From Aquitalea magnusonii (GTDB lineage Bacteria > Pseudomonadota > Gammaproteobacteria > Burkholderiales > Chromobacteriaceae), in NCBI RefSeq assembly GCF_003202035.1, contig NZ_QJKC01000011.1, positions 97,352-161,351 on the forward strand: DNA of 64,000 nt. Direction: 5' to 3'. How positions within the stretch are numbered: position 1 is the stretch's first letter; every line of letters starts with the position of its first letter. The notes under the pieces were generated by a model, which had not been told where the DNA came from, did no database searches, and saw only the letters and a program-made list of their open reading frames with translations. A program made the translations under genes and the position numbers. Shown in pieces: positions 9,434 to 19,477 of the stretch.

Positions 9434-9462
9434 TTGACTAGTCGATGGGCTTTTGGCTAAAT
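9434..9462 (+). promoter_or_regulatory. Probable sigma-70 promoter of the H-NS gene
   Basis: -35 TTGACT at 9434-9439, 17-base spacer, and a weak -10 CTAAAT at 9457-9462, 40 bases before the chosen start codon. Confidence 0.5.
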
Positions 9463-9502
9463 TGAATCAGTGGTTCTCCAACTGAATAATAAGGGCGGCA
9501 AA

Positions 9503-9811
9503 ATGGATATCAGCAATCTGAGTTTTACTGAACTGGTAGCATTGAAAGGCGACGTTGAAAACGAAATCAAGCGTCGTGAATCTGAAGAAAAATCCAAGGC
9601 TAAGAAGCAGATCATCGAGCTGGCAAAAGCTTATGGTCTGAGCGTGGAAGAGGTGCTGGGCAAGGTGGGTGCCACCGTGCGCAAGCCGGTTGAAGCCAAG
9701 TATCGTCATCCGGAAAATGCCGAACTGACCTGGACTGGTCGCGGCCGCAAGCCGGTTTGGGTACAAGAACTGCTGAATGCTGGCAAAACGCTTGAAGATC
9801 TCGCTATCTGA
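9503..9811 (+). CDS. H-NS family nucleoid protein
   Basis: 102 aa. H-NS-like proteins bind curved AT-rich DNA and silence acquired genes. The N-terminal half is a charged oligomerisation helix (LVALKGDVENEIKRRESEEKSKAKKQI cut short here). The C-terminal half carries the DNA-binding loop TWTGRGRKPVWV, followed by the amphipathic LLNAGKTLEDLAI helix. The start at 9503 has AAGGGCGG upstream; an in-frame ATG at 9470 lacks a good site. It has its own promoter and terminator and so is monocistronic. Confidence 0.92.
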   Translation: MDISNLSFTELVALKGDVENEIKRRESEEKSKAKKQIIELAKAYGLSVEEVLGKVGATVRKPVEAKYRHPENAELTWTGRGRKPVWVQELLNAGKTLEDLAI

Positions 9812-9838
9812 TGTGACACTGTCTTCCAAGTGCCTGAC

Positions 9839-9866
9839 AAAAAGCGCCTGCACGGGCGCTTTTTGT
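9839..9866 (+). terminator. Terminator of the H-NS gene
   Basis: AAAAAGCGCC-TGCAC-GGGCGCTTTTT stem-loop, 27 bases after the stop codon. Confidence 0.85.
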
Positions 9867-9984
9867 TTTGTGGCACAAGTTCTTCTTGCTGATTTGCCGG
9901 CTTGTATAAATACTGGTAGGGCCGACTAGCGCAAGCTCCGGGTTCGCCTTGATCCCGTCATGATGACAGACTGAAAGTTACGCC

Positions 9985-11709
9985 ATGTTGGACTTTTTCT
10001 CCCGAGGCTCAAAGAACAAGTCAGATCCTTTGGCCAATGCTGCTGCTGCCAAGGTTTATGCCGATACTCTCAAGCAAGAGTATGGCGCGGCTGCGCACGA
10101 GAGAATTACCGAGATGCTGGCCGAGGTCAATGCGCTGTCTCCCCATGTGACGGCGGATTTGCTGGATGCCGTGTTGACGCTCAATCTGGAAATCCAGCCG
10201 CTGCATGAAAACCTGTGCACGCAATATTTCATGAATTCCCGTATGCCCAAGGTGCTGGAAGGGCAGTTGCGTTCGCAGATACTGGCTTATGGCAAGCAGT
10301 TTCTCGAGTTTTATCAGCGAGCCTTGTCGGTTGATACCGACATGCAGCAAGAAGAGCGGATCCGTGCCATGCTGCCCCTGGTATTGGTACGCATGATGCA
10401 TTTTTTTGGTGAGTTCGCCCGTTGGCAATACCTGCGGCATTTCACTCCGGATGATGTTTTCTGGCTGAATGTAAATCAGCTTTATCGCCTGGCAGAGCAG
10501 CGACGTATTGACTCGACTCCGGTGTTTTTATTCGGAGAGGACAGCCCCGGTACGACGGTGCAGGATCAATACCTCATCATGCTGATGTTGTCCTTGTTAA
10601 GTAGTGGCAATCTCAGCCTGCGCCAATTCAATTTCTCCTACCAGTTGTTATGCCTGGTTTCCAATCGCATGTCGCTGCATCCGCAATATGATGAAGAGGC
10701 CAGCTTTGCCGTGACACTGGCCGAGGCCAAACCAGCCGCACGTGCCAATCCCAGCTTTGTCAGTGATTCTGCCCGTTTCTGGAGTACCGCCAATATGGTG
10801 GAAATCATCCATAGCTGGGCCACGGTGATGGAAGGCGGGCGGGTGCCGCCGGAACTCAAGCCATTGATCGAGCCTGGCATTGATGCCGGTTTGCTGCACA
10901 TGCTGTGCCGTGAATGGTCGGCCAAGCCGATGCGCTTCGAGCGGGCCGAGCGGGTTGCCGTGACAAACCGCAATCTGGAAGTGGCGCATCGCCTGTCAAC
11001 CCTGCACCGGCTGATTCGGCAGCCAGATGAGGCCATACAGGCGCAGGCGCGGCATACCGACAACGACAGTTTTGATGATGCCGCCAATATTCGCATCTAT
11101 GGCTTTGTCACCAGCCGCAAGCGTGATCGCAGCACGCTGGCGCTGGCTCCGCTGACCATGACCGGCGATGCGACGCCGGCGGCACAACCCTTGCGCGACG
11201 AGTTCCTGCGCTGGTCGGTCGAGAATGTCAGCCAGAGCGGCCTTGGCGTGACGCTGGACTCGCTGGGCAATGAGTGGGTGACACTGGGCAGCCTGGTAGG
11301 CTATCGCGATGTGGACAGTGCCAACTGGAGCCTGGGGCTGGTGCGCCGGGTCAAACGCGCCAATCAGCGGGAGCGCATCTATCTGGGGGTGGAGACCCTG
11401 TGTACCCGACCGGTGGCGGCCTCCATTCGCCCAACCGACAGCAAGCTGATCGATCCCACCTTGCCCCCCGACATGGTGTGGCTGGCCGGGCATATCGCCT
11501 TGTTTGTGCCTTTTGATCGCGGAGGGCGGCGTATCAATGCCCTGATCATGCCGATTTCGGTGTATACCCTGGGCCGGCAGTATTACATGACGGCACGCGG
11601 CAAACACTTTCAGATTGCGCTGGGCAAGGTGCTGGAAAAAGGCAGCGACTGGTGTCTGGCCGAAATCGAACTGGTGAAGGCGCTGGAAAGATTGCCACTG
11701 GCCATGTGA
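9985..11709 (+). CDS. Large cytoplasmic protein with a PilZ-like C-terminal segment
   Basis: 574 aa, not assigned to a named family here. The N-terminal two-thirds (about residues 1-360) is predicted mostly alpha-helical and has no recognised motif. Residues about 370-490 look like a PilZ domain: a basic SRKRDR stretch, then ENVSQSGLGV (matching the [DN]-x-S-x-x-G half of the PilZ signature), then LVGYRD, LGLVRRVKR and YLGVETL strands. A c-di-GMP effector role is therefore possible; the arginine motif is not canonical, so this is tentative. No signal peptide or membrane segment. Monocistronic, with a strong terminator. Confidence 0.7.
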   Translation: MLDFFSRGSKNKSDPLANAAAAKVYADTLKQEYGAAAHERITEMLAEVNALSPHVTADLLDAVLTLNLEIQPLHENLCTQYFMNSRMPKVLEGQLRSQILAYGKQFLEFYQRALSVDTDMQQEERIRAMLPLVLVRMMHFFGEFARWQYLRHFTPDDVFWLNVNQLYRLAEQRRIDSTPVFLFGEDSPGTTVQDQYLIMLMLSLLSSGNLSLRQFNFSYQLLCLVSNRMSLHPQYDEEASFAVTLAEAKPAARANPSFVSDSARFWSTANMVEIIHSWATVMEGGRVPPELKPLIEPGIDAGLLHMLCREWSAKPMRFERAERVAVTNRNLEVAHRLSTLHRLIRQPDEAIQAQARHTDNDSFDDAANIRIYGFVTSRKRDRSTLALAPLTMTGDATPAAQPLRDEFLRWSVENVSQSGLGVTLDSLGNEWVTLGSLVGYRDVDSANWSLGLVRRVKRANQRERIYLGVETLCTRPVAASIRPTDSKLIDPTLPPDMVWLAGHIALFVPFDRGGRRINALIMPISVYTLGRQYYMTARGKHFQIALGKVLEKGSDWCLAEIELVKALERLPLAM

Positions 11710-11730
11710 GTGCTGCAGGCAGGGGAAAAC

Positions 11731-11762
11731 AAAAAAGCCGGAATCGCGATTCCGGCTTTTTG
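11731..11762. terminator. Terminator between the PilZ-like gene and the carboxypeptidase
   Basis: Perfect inverted repeat AAAAGCCGGAATCG-CGATTCCGGCTTTTT; placed between two convergent genes, it probably serves both. Confidence 0.9.
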
Positions 11763-11777
11763 CTGGCTGCAGGGTGA

Positions 11778-12905
11778 TCAGCGCAATTCGTTGATCACCG
11801 CGTAGATCGGTGTCAGTGCTGCTTCGCCCATGCGCAGGCTGCGCTGGCCATTCCAGCCGTAGTCGTCATCCGGCAGGTTGGCATTGTCCTTGAACGGCAT
11901 TTCCAGGGTAAAGGCCAGGCATTTGAAGTTTTCACCGACCCAGTTGGTGGCCAGGCTCAGATTGGCCGATCCCGGCGCATCCTTGTCGTAGCCGAATTCA
12001 TCCTGGAAGTCCGGATTGGCCACCATCAGGTAGTGCTTGAACTTGTCTTCCAGCTGGCGGATGCGTTCGTTGTAAGAAGGAACGCCTTCTGTTCCGGCGA
12101 CAAACACATAGGGCAGTTTTTCGTCGCCGTGGATGTCGAGGAACAGGTCAACGCCGGTCTCCAGCATTTTGTTGCGCACGACCAGTACTTCCGGACTGGT
12201 TTCCTGCGATGGTGCCAGCCATTCGCGATTGAGATTGGCCCCGGCGGCATTGGTGCGCAGATTGCCCAGGATGGAGCCATCCGGGTTCATATTGGGCACC
12301 ACGTAGAAGGTGGCCTTGTCCAGCAGGGCGCGCGAAGTGGCATCCAGCGGATCGAGCAGGCGGTTCAGGAAACCTTCGACAAACCACTCGGCCATGGTTT
12401 CGCCGGGGTGCTGGCGCGCGGTCACCCAGATTTTCAGATCAGACTCGACTTCATGGCCAATGGTCAGCAAATTGATGTCGCGGCCCTGTACGGTAAAGCC
12501 CAGGTCATGAATCTGGCACAGGCCCGATCCTTGCGCCTGCCCCAGCAGATTCAGGTGCTGCTCGTGGGAGTAGGGCTCGAAATAGGCGTAATACACGCTA
12601 TTGGCCAGCGGCACATGTTCAACCGTCATGACCTGGCCGTCAAAATGAGCAGGTACGCGGAACCAGTTGATGCGGTCGTACGATGCCATCAGCTCGTAAT
12701 CAGTCCATCCTTCCGGATAGGCGCATTCGCCGGCATTGAGAAAGCGCAGCGTACAAGCCTGATAGGCGGCACCCTGTAGCCGGAAATAAAACCATTGAGC
12801 AAAGTCCGCGGCATTGTCATGGGGAATCCGCAGCTGGATGTCGTCGAAACTCTCCATGGAAACGATTTCGATGCTGCCTGCGTCAAAGTTGCTGCTGATT
12901 TTCAT
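11778..12905 (-). CDS. M14-family zinc carboxypeptidase (cytosolic carboxypeptidase-like)
   Basis: 375 aa. Zinc metallopeptidase of family M14. The ligands are visible as His and Glu in RQHPGETMAEW and His in FLDIHGDEKLPYV. The catalytic Glu is probably in AFTLEMPFKD. An N-terminal beta-rich domain (residues 1-about 130) precedes the peptidase domain, as in cytosolic carboxypeptidases that trim protein tails. No signal peptide was seen, so a cytoplasmic location is likely. The frame continues upstream to 12998, but the N-terminus MKISSNFDAGSIEI fits the family; the ribosome-binding site is weak. Substrate unknown. Confidence 0.83.
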   Translation of the reverse strand: MKISSNFDAGSIEIVSMESFDDIQLRIPHDNAADFAQWFYFRLQGAAYQACTLRFLNAGECAYPEGWTDYELMASYDRINWFRVPAHFDGQVMTVEHVPLANSVYYAYFEPYSHEQHLNLLGQAQGSGLCQIHDLGFTVQGRDINLLTIGHEVESDLKIWVTARQHPGETMAEWFVEGFLNRLLDPLDATSRALLDKATFYVVPNMNPDGSILGNLRTNAAGANLNREWLAPSQETSPEVLVVRNKMLETGVDLFLDIHGDEKLPYVFVAGTEGVPSYNERIRQLEDKFKHYLMVANPDFQDEFGYDKDAPGSANLSLATNWVGENFKCLAFTLEMPFKDNANLPDDDYGWNGQRSLRMGEAALTPIYAVINELR

Positions 12906-12983
12906 GCGTTGAACCCGTGGTCTTTGCTGGAACTCAAAGAAAGAATTGTAAACCTGCGCCGGCCAGCTTGCATCATGCAAAAC

Positions 12984-13010
12984 AAAAAACCCCGCCAAAG
13001 CGGGGTTTTG
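12984..13010 (-). terminator. Terminator of the phasin gene
   Basis: CCCCGC-CAAA-GCGGGG with T-rich tail on the minus strand, 20 bases after the phasin stop. Confidence 0.85.
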
Positions 13011-13029
13011 CAGCAGGCGAAGCCGTGAA

Positions 13030-13575
13030 TCAGGCGCGCTTGGTGGCGGTCTTCACTGCATCGGCAGTGGCGCTGCTGGCAGCCTTGATGCTGCTATCAG
13101 TGAATTCGGCAACTTGCTGGGCAGCCTTGCTGAAGCTGTTAACGGCAGCAGCGGCAGCAGCCAGCGAGGTCTTGACGGCGTTCAGTGCATTGTCGGAACC
13201 TGCCGGGGCGTTCTTGGCAGCACCTTCCAGTGCGGTGATCAGGTTCTTGTTGAAGCTGCCGAGGTTTTCTTCAGCCAGCTTGGACAGTTCGCTTTGCGCG
13301 GCGGATACGATTTCGTATACGTTGCGGGAGTTGGCAACAGCCTTGTCCACCGATTGGCTGGCCAGTTGGTTGAACTGGTTCAGGGCTTCCTGGGCATCGC
13401 CAGCGCCGGCCAGAGCCTTGGCGACCTTGACGTTTTCTTCCAGGGTTTGCTTGGAGGCTTCCAGGTTCAGCTTGACCAGGCGCTCGGCGCTGTCCAGGGA
13501 GATCTGGGCAACACGCAGGGCGGCTTCAAAGCCGGACAGGGAGATTTTGCTGATTTGATCGTTGGTATTGAACAT
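13030..13575 (-). CDS. phaP: Phasin, polyhydroxyalkanoate granule-associated protein
   Basis: 181 aa. Phasins coat polyhydroxyalkanoate granules. The protein is Ala-rich and amphipathic, matching the Phasin_2 family (FEAALRVAQISLDSAERLVKL, VKVAKALAGAGDAQEALNQ, AQSELSKLAEENLGSFNK). The start at 13575 (MFNTNDQISKISL) has GAGGG upstream; an upstream in-frame ATG is less likely. The gene is divergent from phaR across a 209-base region containing repeated TGCAC motifs, the expected place for PhaR repression. Confidence 0.92.
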   Translation of the reverse strand: MFNTNDQISKISLSGFEAALRVAQISLDSAERLVKLNLEASKQTLEENVKVAKALAGAGDAQEALNQFNQLASQSVDKAVANSRNVYEIVSAAQSELSKLAEENLGSFNKNLITALEGAAKNAPAGSDNALNAVKTSLAAAAAAVNSFSKAAQQVAEFTDSSIKAASSATADAVKTATKRA

Positions 13576-13655
13576 GTTTTTAACCCTCATCATTGGATTT
13601 CGTAGAAAAGACCGACAAGCTCTGTGTTGACTGTGATTTTTTTTCTTGTTTTATA

Positions 13656-13757
13656 TTGCACTGCACAATAAGTGCGAAATGTAGCATGCACTGCGCGAGG
13701 GGGATAGAAGTTTTGCTCTAGCTTGTTGTATTTATGATAAATTGCGGGTGCACAACA
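13656..13757. promoter_or_regulatory. Candidate PhaR operators in the phaP-phaR intergenic region
   Basis: Three related sites: TTGCACTGCACAA (13656-13668, near-palindromic), TGCACTGCGC (13688-13697) and GCGGGTGCACAACA (13744-13757). Known PhaR repressors bind TGC-rich sites in phasin and phaR promoters, so this is a likely repression region; the precise sites are inferred. Confidence 0.5.
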
Positions 13758-13784
13758 CCAACGACAATAATCCGGGAGTGTTAC

Positions 13785-14351
13785 ATGAGTGTTGAAAAAA
13801 GGGTCATCAAGAAGTACCCGAACCGCCGCCTGTATGACACGGCGACAAGTTCCTACATCACATTGGGAGACGTGAAACAACTGGTGCTCGAGAACGTGGA
13901 TATCCAGGTTGTCGATGCCAAATCACAGGATGACATCACCCGCAGCGTGCTGCTGCAGATCATCCTGGAGGAGGAGAATGGCGGCATGCCGATGTTCAGC
14001 TACGAAGTGCTGACACAGTTCATCCGCTTTTATGGTCAGGCCATGCAGGGCATGATGGGGCCCTTCCTGGAGAAGAACCTGCAGCTGTTCGGGCAGATGC
14101 AGCAGAAGCTGCAGGAGCAAACCCGCGCCATGTATGGCGACAAGGCAGTGTTCAACACCACCATGTGGGGCGAATTCATGAAGCTGCAGGGGCCGGCGAT
14201 CCAGAATGTCATGTCCAGTTATATGGAACAGAGCACCGGCATGTTCCTGGAAATGCAGAATCGCATGCAGGAACAAACCAAACAGTTGTTCAGTGGTTTC
14301 ACTTTCCCGGGCTATGTGCCGCCCGGCAAGGATGATGCAGGCAAATCCTGA
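13785..14351 (+). CDS. phaR: Polyhydroxyalkanoate synthesis repressor PhaR
   Basis: 188 aa. PhaR binds DNA and PHA and releases phasin repression when polymer accumulates. The N-terminal DNA-binding domain is diagnostic (KRVIKKYPNRRLYDTATSSYI, cut at 20 here in sense), followed by ITRSVLLQIILEEENGG and a C-terminal Met/Gln-rich helical region that contacts PHA. The start at 13785 has GGGAG upstream. The gene ends at a strong terminator. Confidence 0.95.
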   Translation: MSVEKRVIKKYPNRRLYDTATSSYITLGDVKQLVLENVDIQVVDAKSQDDITRSVLLQIILEEENGGMPMFSYEVLTQFIRFYGQAMQGMMGPFLEKNLQLFGQMQQKLQEQTRAMYGDKAVFNTTMWGEFMKLQGPAIQNVMSSYMEQSTGMFLEMQNRMQEQTKQLFSGFTFPGYVPPGKDDAGKS

Positions 14352-14367
14352 TCAACCCAGCATGCTG

Positions 14368-14400
14368 AAAAAGCCCGTTACCAGACGGGCTTTTTCTTTT
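14368..14400 (+). terminator. Terminator of phaR
   Basis: AAAAGCCCGT-TACCAG-ACGGGCTTTTT with a T-rich tail. Confidence 0.88.
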
Positions 14401-14574
14401 GTAGCCTCCGGTTTTCAGTCGCGGCCCGCCGCTGCCCTGGCAGCCCGCTGCGGATAGCGCAGACCCCAGGGCAGCGCCTCCAGTATTCTGGGCCGCGGAA
14501 GGTGCGGCAGTGGCGCTCTGGGAAATGGGTGGACGCAAGCCAGGCCCTGCCTGGCTTGCGTCTGGGATGCCCAG

Positions 14575-15867
14575 TCAGTCCGCAGGCTGATGCCGCCGCG
14601 GCGCAAACAGCAGCAGCGTTGCCACGCAGGCCGAGAGCGCAGCAAACAGCAGCCACCAGGCCGGTGAACTCTTGCTGTGCGTCATTTCCACCAGCGCGGT
14701 GGATACCGCCGGGGTCAGGCCACCGAAAATGGCGGTGGCCAGGCTGAAGGCCAGCGAAAAGCCCACGGTACGCACATACACCGGCATCACCTCGGTCAGT
14801 GCCGCCACCATGGCACCGTTATACATGCCGAAGAAAAACGAGAACCACAGCAATACCGTCAGCAACCGGATAAAGCTTGGCCCATCCCCCAGCCAGGCCA
14901 TGGCCGGGTAGGCGGTCAGCAAGGCCAGCAGCGAAATACCCAGCAGCAAGGGCTTGCGGCCAATGCGGTCGGACAGGGCGCCGCCGATGGGCAGCCAGCA
15001 GAAATTGGACAGGCCCACGCACAGGGTGACGATCAGGCTGTCCTGCGCGCTCAGGTGCAGCACGCTTTTGCCAAAAGTGGGGGTGTAGACGGTGATGAAG
15101 TAAAACAGCGTGGTGGTGAGCGAAACCAGAAACATGCCCGCCACAATGGTGCGCCAGTGCAGGCCGATGGTGGCAAAGATTTCACGCAGGCTGGGGCGGT
15201 GATGACGCGCCAGGAAGGCATCGGTTTCCTGCAGCGAGCCACGCAGCAGGAAAATCAGCGGGATGATCAGGCAGCCGATGAAAAACGGCACGCGCCAGCC
15301 CCAGGCGGCAATCTGCGCCGGGCTCAGCCATTGCTGGATGCCATAGCCGATGGCCGCCGCCACCACAATGGCCACTTGCTGGCTGGCCGACTGCCAGCTG
15401 GTGTAAAAGCCCTTGCGACCCGGTGTGGCAATCTCGGACAAATACACCGACACCCCTCCCAGCTCCACCCCGGCGGAAAAGCCCTGCAGCAGTCGGCCCA
15501 GCAGCACCAGCAAGGGCGCGGCCAGCCCGATCTGGCTGTAGTCCGGCACAAAGGCAATCAGCACCGTGCCACAGGCCATGATGCCCAGCGTGACAATCAG
15601 CCCCTGACGGCGGCCGATGCGGTCCACATAACTGCCCAGCACGATGGCACCCAGCGGGCGCATCAGGAAACCGGCACCGAAGACGGCAAAAGTCAGCATC
15701 AGCGAGGCGAACTCGCTGCTGGTGGGGAAAAATGCCTTGCCGATATACGTGGCATAAAAACCGAACAGAAAGAAATCGAACTGTTCGAGAAAATTGCCAC
15801 TGGTCACGCGCAGTACCGCACCCAGTCGGGACTGGGCGGGGTGCTGGCGCTCTGGCGCTTGTTGCAT
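14575..15867 (-). CDS. tcuC: MFS proton symporter for tricarballylate/citrate
   Basis: 430 aa, about 12 membrane segments. Major facilitator of the citrate-proton symporter group: [38 protein letters not shown] and [20 protein letters not shown] are typical. It imports tricarballylate in Salmonella TcuC. The start at 15867 has AGGAGAG at the right spacing; the ATG at 15888 is less well placed. Last gene of the tcuR-A-B-C cluster, 68 bases after tcuB. Confidence 0.88.
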   Translation of the reverse strand: MQQAPERQHPAQSRLGAVLRVTSGNFLEQFDFFLFGFYATYIGKAFFPTSSEFASLMLTFAVFGAGFLMRPLGAIVLGSYVDRIGRRQGLIVTLGIMACGTVLIAFVPDYSQIGLAAPLLVLLGRLLQGFSAGVELGGVSVYLSEIATPGRKGFYTSWQSASQQVAIVVAAAIGYGIQQWLSPAQIAAWGWRVPFFIGCLIIPLIFLLRGSLQETDAFLARHHRPSLREIFATIGLHWRTIVAGMFLVSLTTTLFYFITVYTPTFGKSVLHLSAQDSLIVTLCVGLSNFCWLPIGGALSDRIGRKPLLLGISLLALLTAYPAMAWLGDGPSFIRLLTVLLWFSFFFGMYNGAMVAALTEVMPVYVRTVGFSLAFSLATAIFGGLTPAVSTALVEMTHSKSSPAWWLLFAALSACVATLLLFAPRRHQPAD

Positions 15868-15935
15868 GCGTACTCTCCTTTGTTGCATCTGTTGCGTTGT
15901 ATTTATTGCTTTTCTGAATGTTTACTGATGGACGG

Positions 15936-17069
15936 TCAGCGGCGTTGACGCTTCTCGATGGCCCATTTCAGCAAGGCCGCGCTGCGGAAAATACCGTGGG
16001 CAAACTTGCCATAGGGCAGGGTGACAAACAGCGCCATCACCACGCCCAGATGCACGGCCAGCAGGCTGCCCAGCACATGGCTGTGGCGGGCAAATGGCAA
16101 CAGCAGGCCGCTGGCGCTGGTGAGCAGCAACAGGGCAATGAAGCCGCGGTCCATCGGGCGTTGTTGTATGTCGCCATGCTGCGGGTCGCGCTGCAGGTTC
16201 AGCCACAGCAGACCGGCCGGGCCAATCAGCAGCCCGATACCACCGGCGCAGCCCAGCAGCACCGGCAGGCTGTTCAGTGCATAGGGGGCTGGCAGACCCA
16301 GCAGATAGTGGTAGCCGGTGGCGGTGATGGTGGCGGCAAAGCAGGACAGGAAGCCATAGAAGGTGAAATGGTGAAAACGCCGCCGCCACAGGGTGTAGGC
16401 ATCGTCGGCGTTATTGCAGCCCTGGCCGTGGCCGCCATCCAGATACTTCAGCGTGGCTACTGCATGACCGGCATCCAGCACCGCCGGTACATCCGGCGCT
16501 TGCGGGCTGATGTCACGCCAGAAGCGGCGCACACCCAGGCCCAGCGCCAGCATGGCAAAGCCGAATACCGGGCCAAACAGCCCGGCCAGCAGATGGTGCG
16601 GGAAGTAGTCGTAGAAATTGCCGCTGCTCACGCTGGGGGCCAGCGCCTGCAATAGCAGCAGGAACAGCGCGAGGCCGCTGGCCAGTGCCAGTGCCACGGT
16701 CAGCCCGGCATGCTGATACAGCCGCCCCAGCGCGCCCGGCCAGGCAAAGCGGGTATAGCTTTGCTGGCGTACCTGGGCCATGGCTTTGGGAATGTTGACG
16801 GCAAATTCATGTGGCGGTGCGTACTGGCAGGCATGCAGACAGGCGCCGCAGTTGTGGCAGAGATTGGCCAGGTAATGAATGTCGGCCTGGCCGAATTCCA
16901 GCCGTTGGGTCATGGCGGGAAACACTGCGCAAAAGCCCTCGCAATAGCGGCAGGCATTACAGATTTGCAGGTCGCGCGCCACTTCGGCTTCGGCTTTGTC
17001 CAGCAGGGAGCCCGGCTGGCCGGCAGCCAGTTGTTGCGCCTCGTCGATCAGGCGGGTGAGTTGTTGCAT
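15936..17069 (-). CDS. tcuB: TcuB, membrane Fe-S/electron-transfer protein for tricarballylate oxidation
   Basis: 377 aa. TcuB takes electrons from the reduced flavin of TcuA into the respiratory chain. Two ferredoxin-type cysteine clusters near residues 38-90 are visible ([11 protein letters not shown] and [11 protein letters not shown]), followed by about six membrane segments. The start at 17069 lies one base after the tcuA stop and has AAGGAATC upstream, so translation is coupled. Confidence 0.9.
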   Translation of the reverse strand: MQQLTRLIDEAQQLAAGQPGSLLDKAEAEVARDLQICNACRYCEGFCAVFPAMTQRLEFGQADIHYLANLCHNCGACLHACQYAPPHEFAVNIPKAMAQVRQQSYTRFAWPGALGRLYQHAGLTVALALASGLALFLLLLQALAPSVSSGNFYDYFPHHLLAGLFGPVFGFAMLALGLGVRRFWRDISPQAPDVPAVLDAGHAVATLKYLDGGHGQGCNNADDAYTLWRRRFHHFTFYGFLSCFAATITATGYHYLLGLPAPYALNSLPVLLGCAGGIGLLIGPAGLLWLNLQRDPQHGDIQQRPMDRGFIALLLLTSASGLLLPFARHSHVLGSLLAVHLGVVMALFVTLPYGKFAHGIFRSAALLKWAIEKRQRR

Positions 17070-17070
17070 G

Positions 17071-18471
17071 TCAGATTCCTTGTGAAACAGCCTGAGCTGC
17101 CTGGGCGGCACGGCTGCCGGCAATACGACCAAAAGCCGTGCCGATGGCCATGCCGATACCGGCCACATAACCCTTGCCCAGCACATTGCCGGCCATCATT
17201 TCACCGGCCACAAACAGGTTGGGGCTGGGCTGGCCGGCAAAGTGCACGGCGGCATCGGCATTGGTTTTCAGGCCCAGATAGGTAAAGGTGATGCCGGGGC
17301 GCAGCGCGTAGCCGTAGTAAGGCGGGGTATCCAGCGGCAAGGCCCAGTGGCTTTTGGGCGGGGTGAGATCTTTGGTGTGGCAGTTGTCCAGCACGGTGTG
17401 GTCGAACTGCCCGGCCTGACAGGCCGCGTTATAGCGCTGGACGGTGTCGACAAAGCGCACCTCGTCCAGTCCCAGCTGGCGTGCCAGTTCCGGCAGGGTA
17501 TTGGCCTTGTTGCCGGGGAATACCGGCGGCATGAAACGGCCTATGGCCTTGGAGTCGATGATGGAGTAGCCGATCTGCTGCGGCTGTTGCGCGACCAGCC
17601 GCCCCCAGATGGCATAGCGCTTGGGCCAGAAGTCCTCGCCCTCATCGTAAAAGCGCTCGGCGTTGCGGTTGAGCATGATGCCCAGCGACACGCAGTCCAC
17701 CCGGGTGCAGATGCCGCCATCGTATAGCGGCGCGCGGGCGTCAATCGCCACACAGTGCGATTGTGACGGATCGCCCACCATGTCGGCCCCGGCCTGCTGC
17801 ATGAACTTGAGCAGCACGCCCTGATTGAAACGGGTGCCACGGATCAGAAAGTTATCTGCTGGCCAGTCGCCCTGGTCGTTCTGGCCCCAGGCGCTGCGCA
17901 GCCATTCGCGGTTGGATTCGAAACCGCCAGCCGCCAGCACACAGCTGCGAGCGCTGATGCGCTCGCCGCCAGCCAGCTGGGCAGCAACAAAGCGGCCATC
18001 CTGCAATTCCAGCCGCTCCACCGCGCTGTCGTAGCGAATCGCCACGCCCAGTTTTTCCGCGCTGCGGTAGTAGGCATTCACCAGTGCCTTGCCGCCGCCC
18101 ATGAAGAAGGCATTGGTACGGGCGGTATGCAGCGCGCCGGACAGCGAGGGCTGAAAGTGCACGCCGTGACGGCGCATCCAGTCGCGACAGCTGCCGCTGG
18201 CGCGAATCACCAGCCGGGCCAGCGCTTCGTCGGTCTGGCCGCCGGTCACGCGCAGCAGGTCCTGCCAGTATTCTTCTTCCGGATACGCCTCCACCAGCAC
18301 GTCTTGCGGGGCATCGTGCATGCAGCGCAGGTTACGGGTGTGCTGCGAATTGCCGCCGCGCCAGGCGCGCGGGGCGGACTCCAGCAGCAGCACCGAGGCC
18401 CCGGCTTCGCGGGCCATCAGTGCGGCGCAGAGTGCGGCGTTGCCGCCGCCGATGATCAGAACATCAAACAT
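17071..18471 (-). CDS. tcuA: TcuA, FAD-dependent tricarballylate dehydrogenase
   Basis: 466 aa. Oxidises tricarballylate to cis-aconitate. Belongs to the fumarate reductase/succinate dehydrogenase flavoprotein superfamily: FAD-binding [20 protein letters not shown] at the N-terminus, [12 protein letters not shown] downstream, and [10 protein letters not shown] and [20 protein letters not shown] (the last two matching the FAD-binding end of the family). Followed immediately by tcuB and then tcuC. Confidence 0.92.
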   Translation of the reverse strand: MFDVLIIGGGNAALCAALMAREAGASVLLLESAPRAWRGGNSQHTRNLRCMHDAPQDVLVEAYPEEEYWQDLLRVTGGQTDEALARLVIRASGSCRDWMRRHGVHFQPSLSGALHTARTNAFFMGGGKALVNAYYRSAEKLGVAIRYDSAVERLELQDGRFVAAQLAGGERISARSCVLAAGGFESNREWLRSAWGQNDQGDWPADNFLIRGTRFNQGVLLKFMQQAGADMVGDPSQSHCVAIDARAPLYDGGICTRVDCVSLGIMLNRNAERFYDEGEDFWPKRYAIWGRLVAQQPQQIGYSIIDSKAIGRFMPPVFPGNKANTLPELARQLGLDEVRFVDTVQRYNAACQAGQFDHTVLDNCHTKDLTPPKSHWALPLDTPPYYGYALRPGITFTYLGLKTNADAAVHFAGQPSPNLFVAGEMMAGNVLGKGYVAGIGMAIGTAFGRIAGSRAAQAAQAVSQGI

Positions 18472-18550
18472 GGGTACAGCCTCCCTGAGACAAGCGGAGA
18501 CTGTAAAAAGCCCTCAGCCCGGCCGCCAGAGCGGATCGGGCAACAGGTGT

Positions 18551-19477
18551 TTAGCGTTTGTAAACAGTGGCTCCCGGCCACTGGCCGCTGCTGGCCAGTT
18601 CGCTGGCCACTTGTTGCAGCACCACACGGGTGGCCAGCCCGGCCGGGGACAGCTCGTCATCGGACAGGCTCACCAGCAGATTGGGACGGCTGACGCTGGC
18701 GTCGGTGATGTCAATCAGACGGAATTCCTCCGGCGGCAGGCGGGCAATGGCGGCACCGGGCTGGATGGTGGCACCGTAACCAGCCCGCACCGCATCCATC
18801 AGCAGTGACAGGCCGTCGATTTCCGCGCTGATGTTCAGCGCGTGTGCGCCCTGGGTGCTGGCGTTGTTGAGAAGTGCGCGCAATCCATGCGGGCCACTGG
18901 GCATGATCAGCGGAATGTCGCCCAGCTCGGCCAGGCTGATGTGGTCCTGCGTGGGTGCTGCGGGCAGGTCGCGGCGGCAGATCAGGAACAGCTTTTCCTC
19001 CAGCAGCGGCAGCACGCTCCAGCGCCGGGTGCGTTCTTCCTGAAACAACACCGCCAGATCAAGCTGGCGTGCGCCCAGCATGGTGGCCAGATTGCCGGAC
19101 AGGTTTTCCACCAGATGCAGGCGGATGTCCGGGTAACGCTGGCGCATGGCCGCCATGAAGGGCAGGCCCAGCACGCCGGTGGTGCTGGGGGCCATGCCCA
19201 CGCTGACATGGCCGGACAGCCGGGCCAGCTGGGCGGCACGCATGGCGTCGTCGGCATGGCGGATGGCCAGCTGCGCCTGCCGCCAGAAGGCCAAGCCAGC
19301 ATCGGTAGGAACCACGCCGCTGGAGGTGCGCTGCAATAGCCGGGTGGACAATTCGCCCTCCAGCCGGCTGATCTGCTGGCTCAGTGCCGAAGTCCCCACC
19401 CCCAGTTCCAGCGCAGCGCGTCCCATGCTGCCTTGTGCCACCACGCTGACGAAATAGCGTAATTGTCTCAGTTCCAT
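18551..19477 (-). CDS. tcuR: LysR-family regulator of the tricarballylate operon
   Basis: 308 aa. N-terminal winged helix-turn-helix MELRQLRYFVSVVAQGSMGRAALELGVGTSALSQQISRLE (here summarised; residues 1-60) and C-terminal periplasmic-binding-protein-like effector domain. In Salmonella TcuR activates tcuABC in response to tricarballylate. It is on the same strand, 79 bases upstream of tcuA, a gap that can hold the tcuA promoter. Confidence 0.85.
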   Translation of the reverse strand: MELRQLRYFVSVVAQGSMGRAALELGVGTSALSQQISRLEGELSTRLLQRTSSGVVPTDAGLAFWRQAQLAIRHADDAMRAAQLARLSGHVSVGMAPSTTGVLGLPFMAAMRQRYPDIRLHLVENLSGNLATMLGARQLDLAVLFQEERTRRWSVLPLLEEKLFLICRRDLPAAPTQDHISLAELGDIPLIMPSGPHGLRALLNNASTQGAHALNISAEIDGLSLLMDAVRAGYGATIQPGAAIARLPPEEFRLIDITDASVSRPNLLVSLSDDELSPAGLATRVVLQQVASELASSGQWPGATVYKR

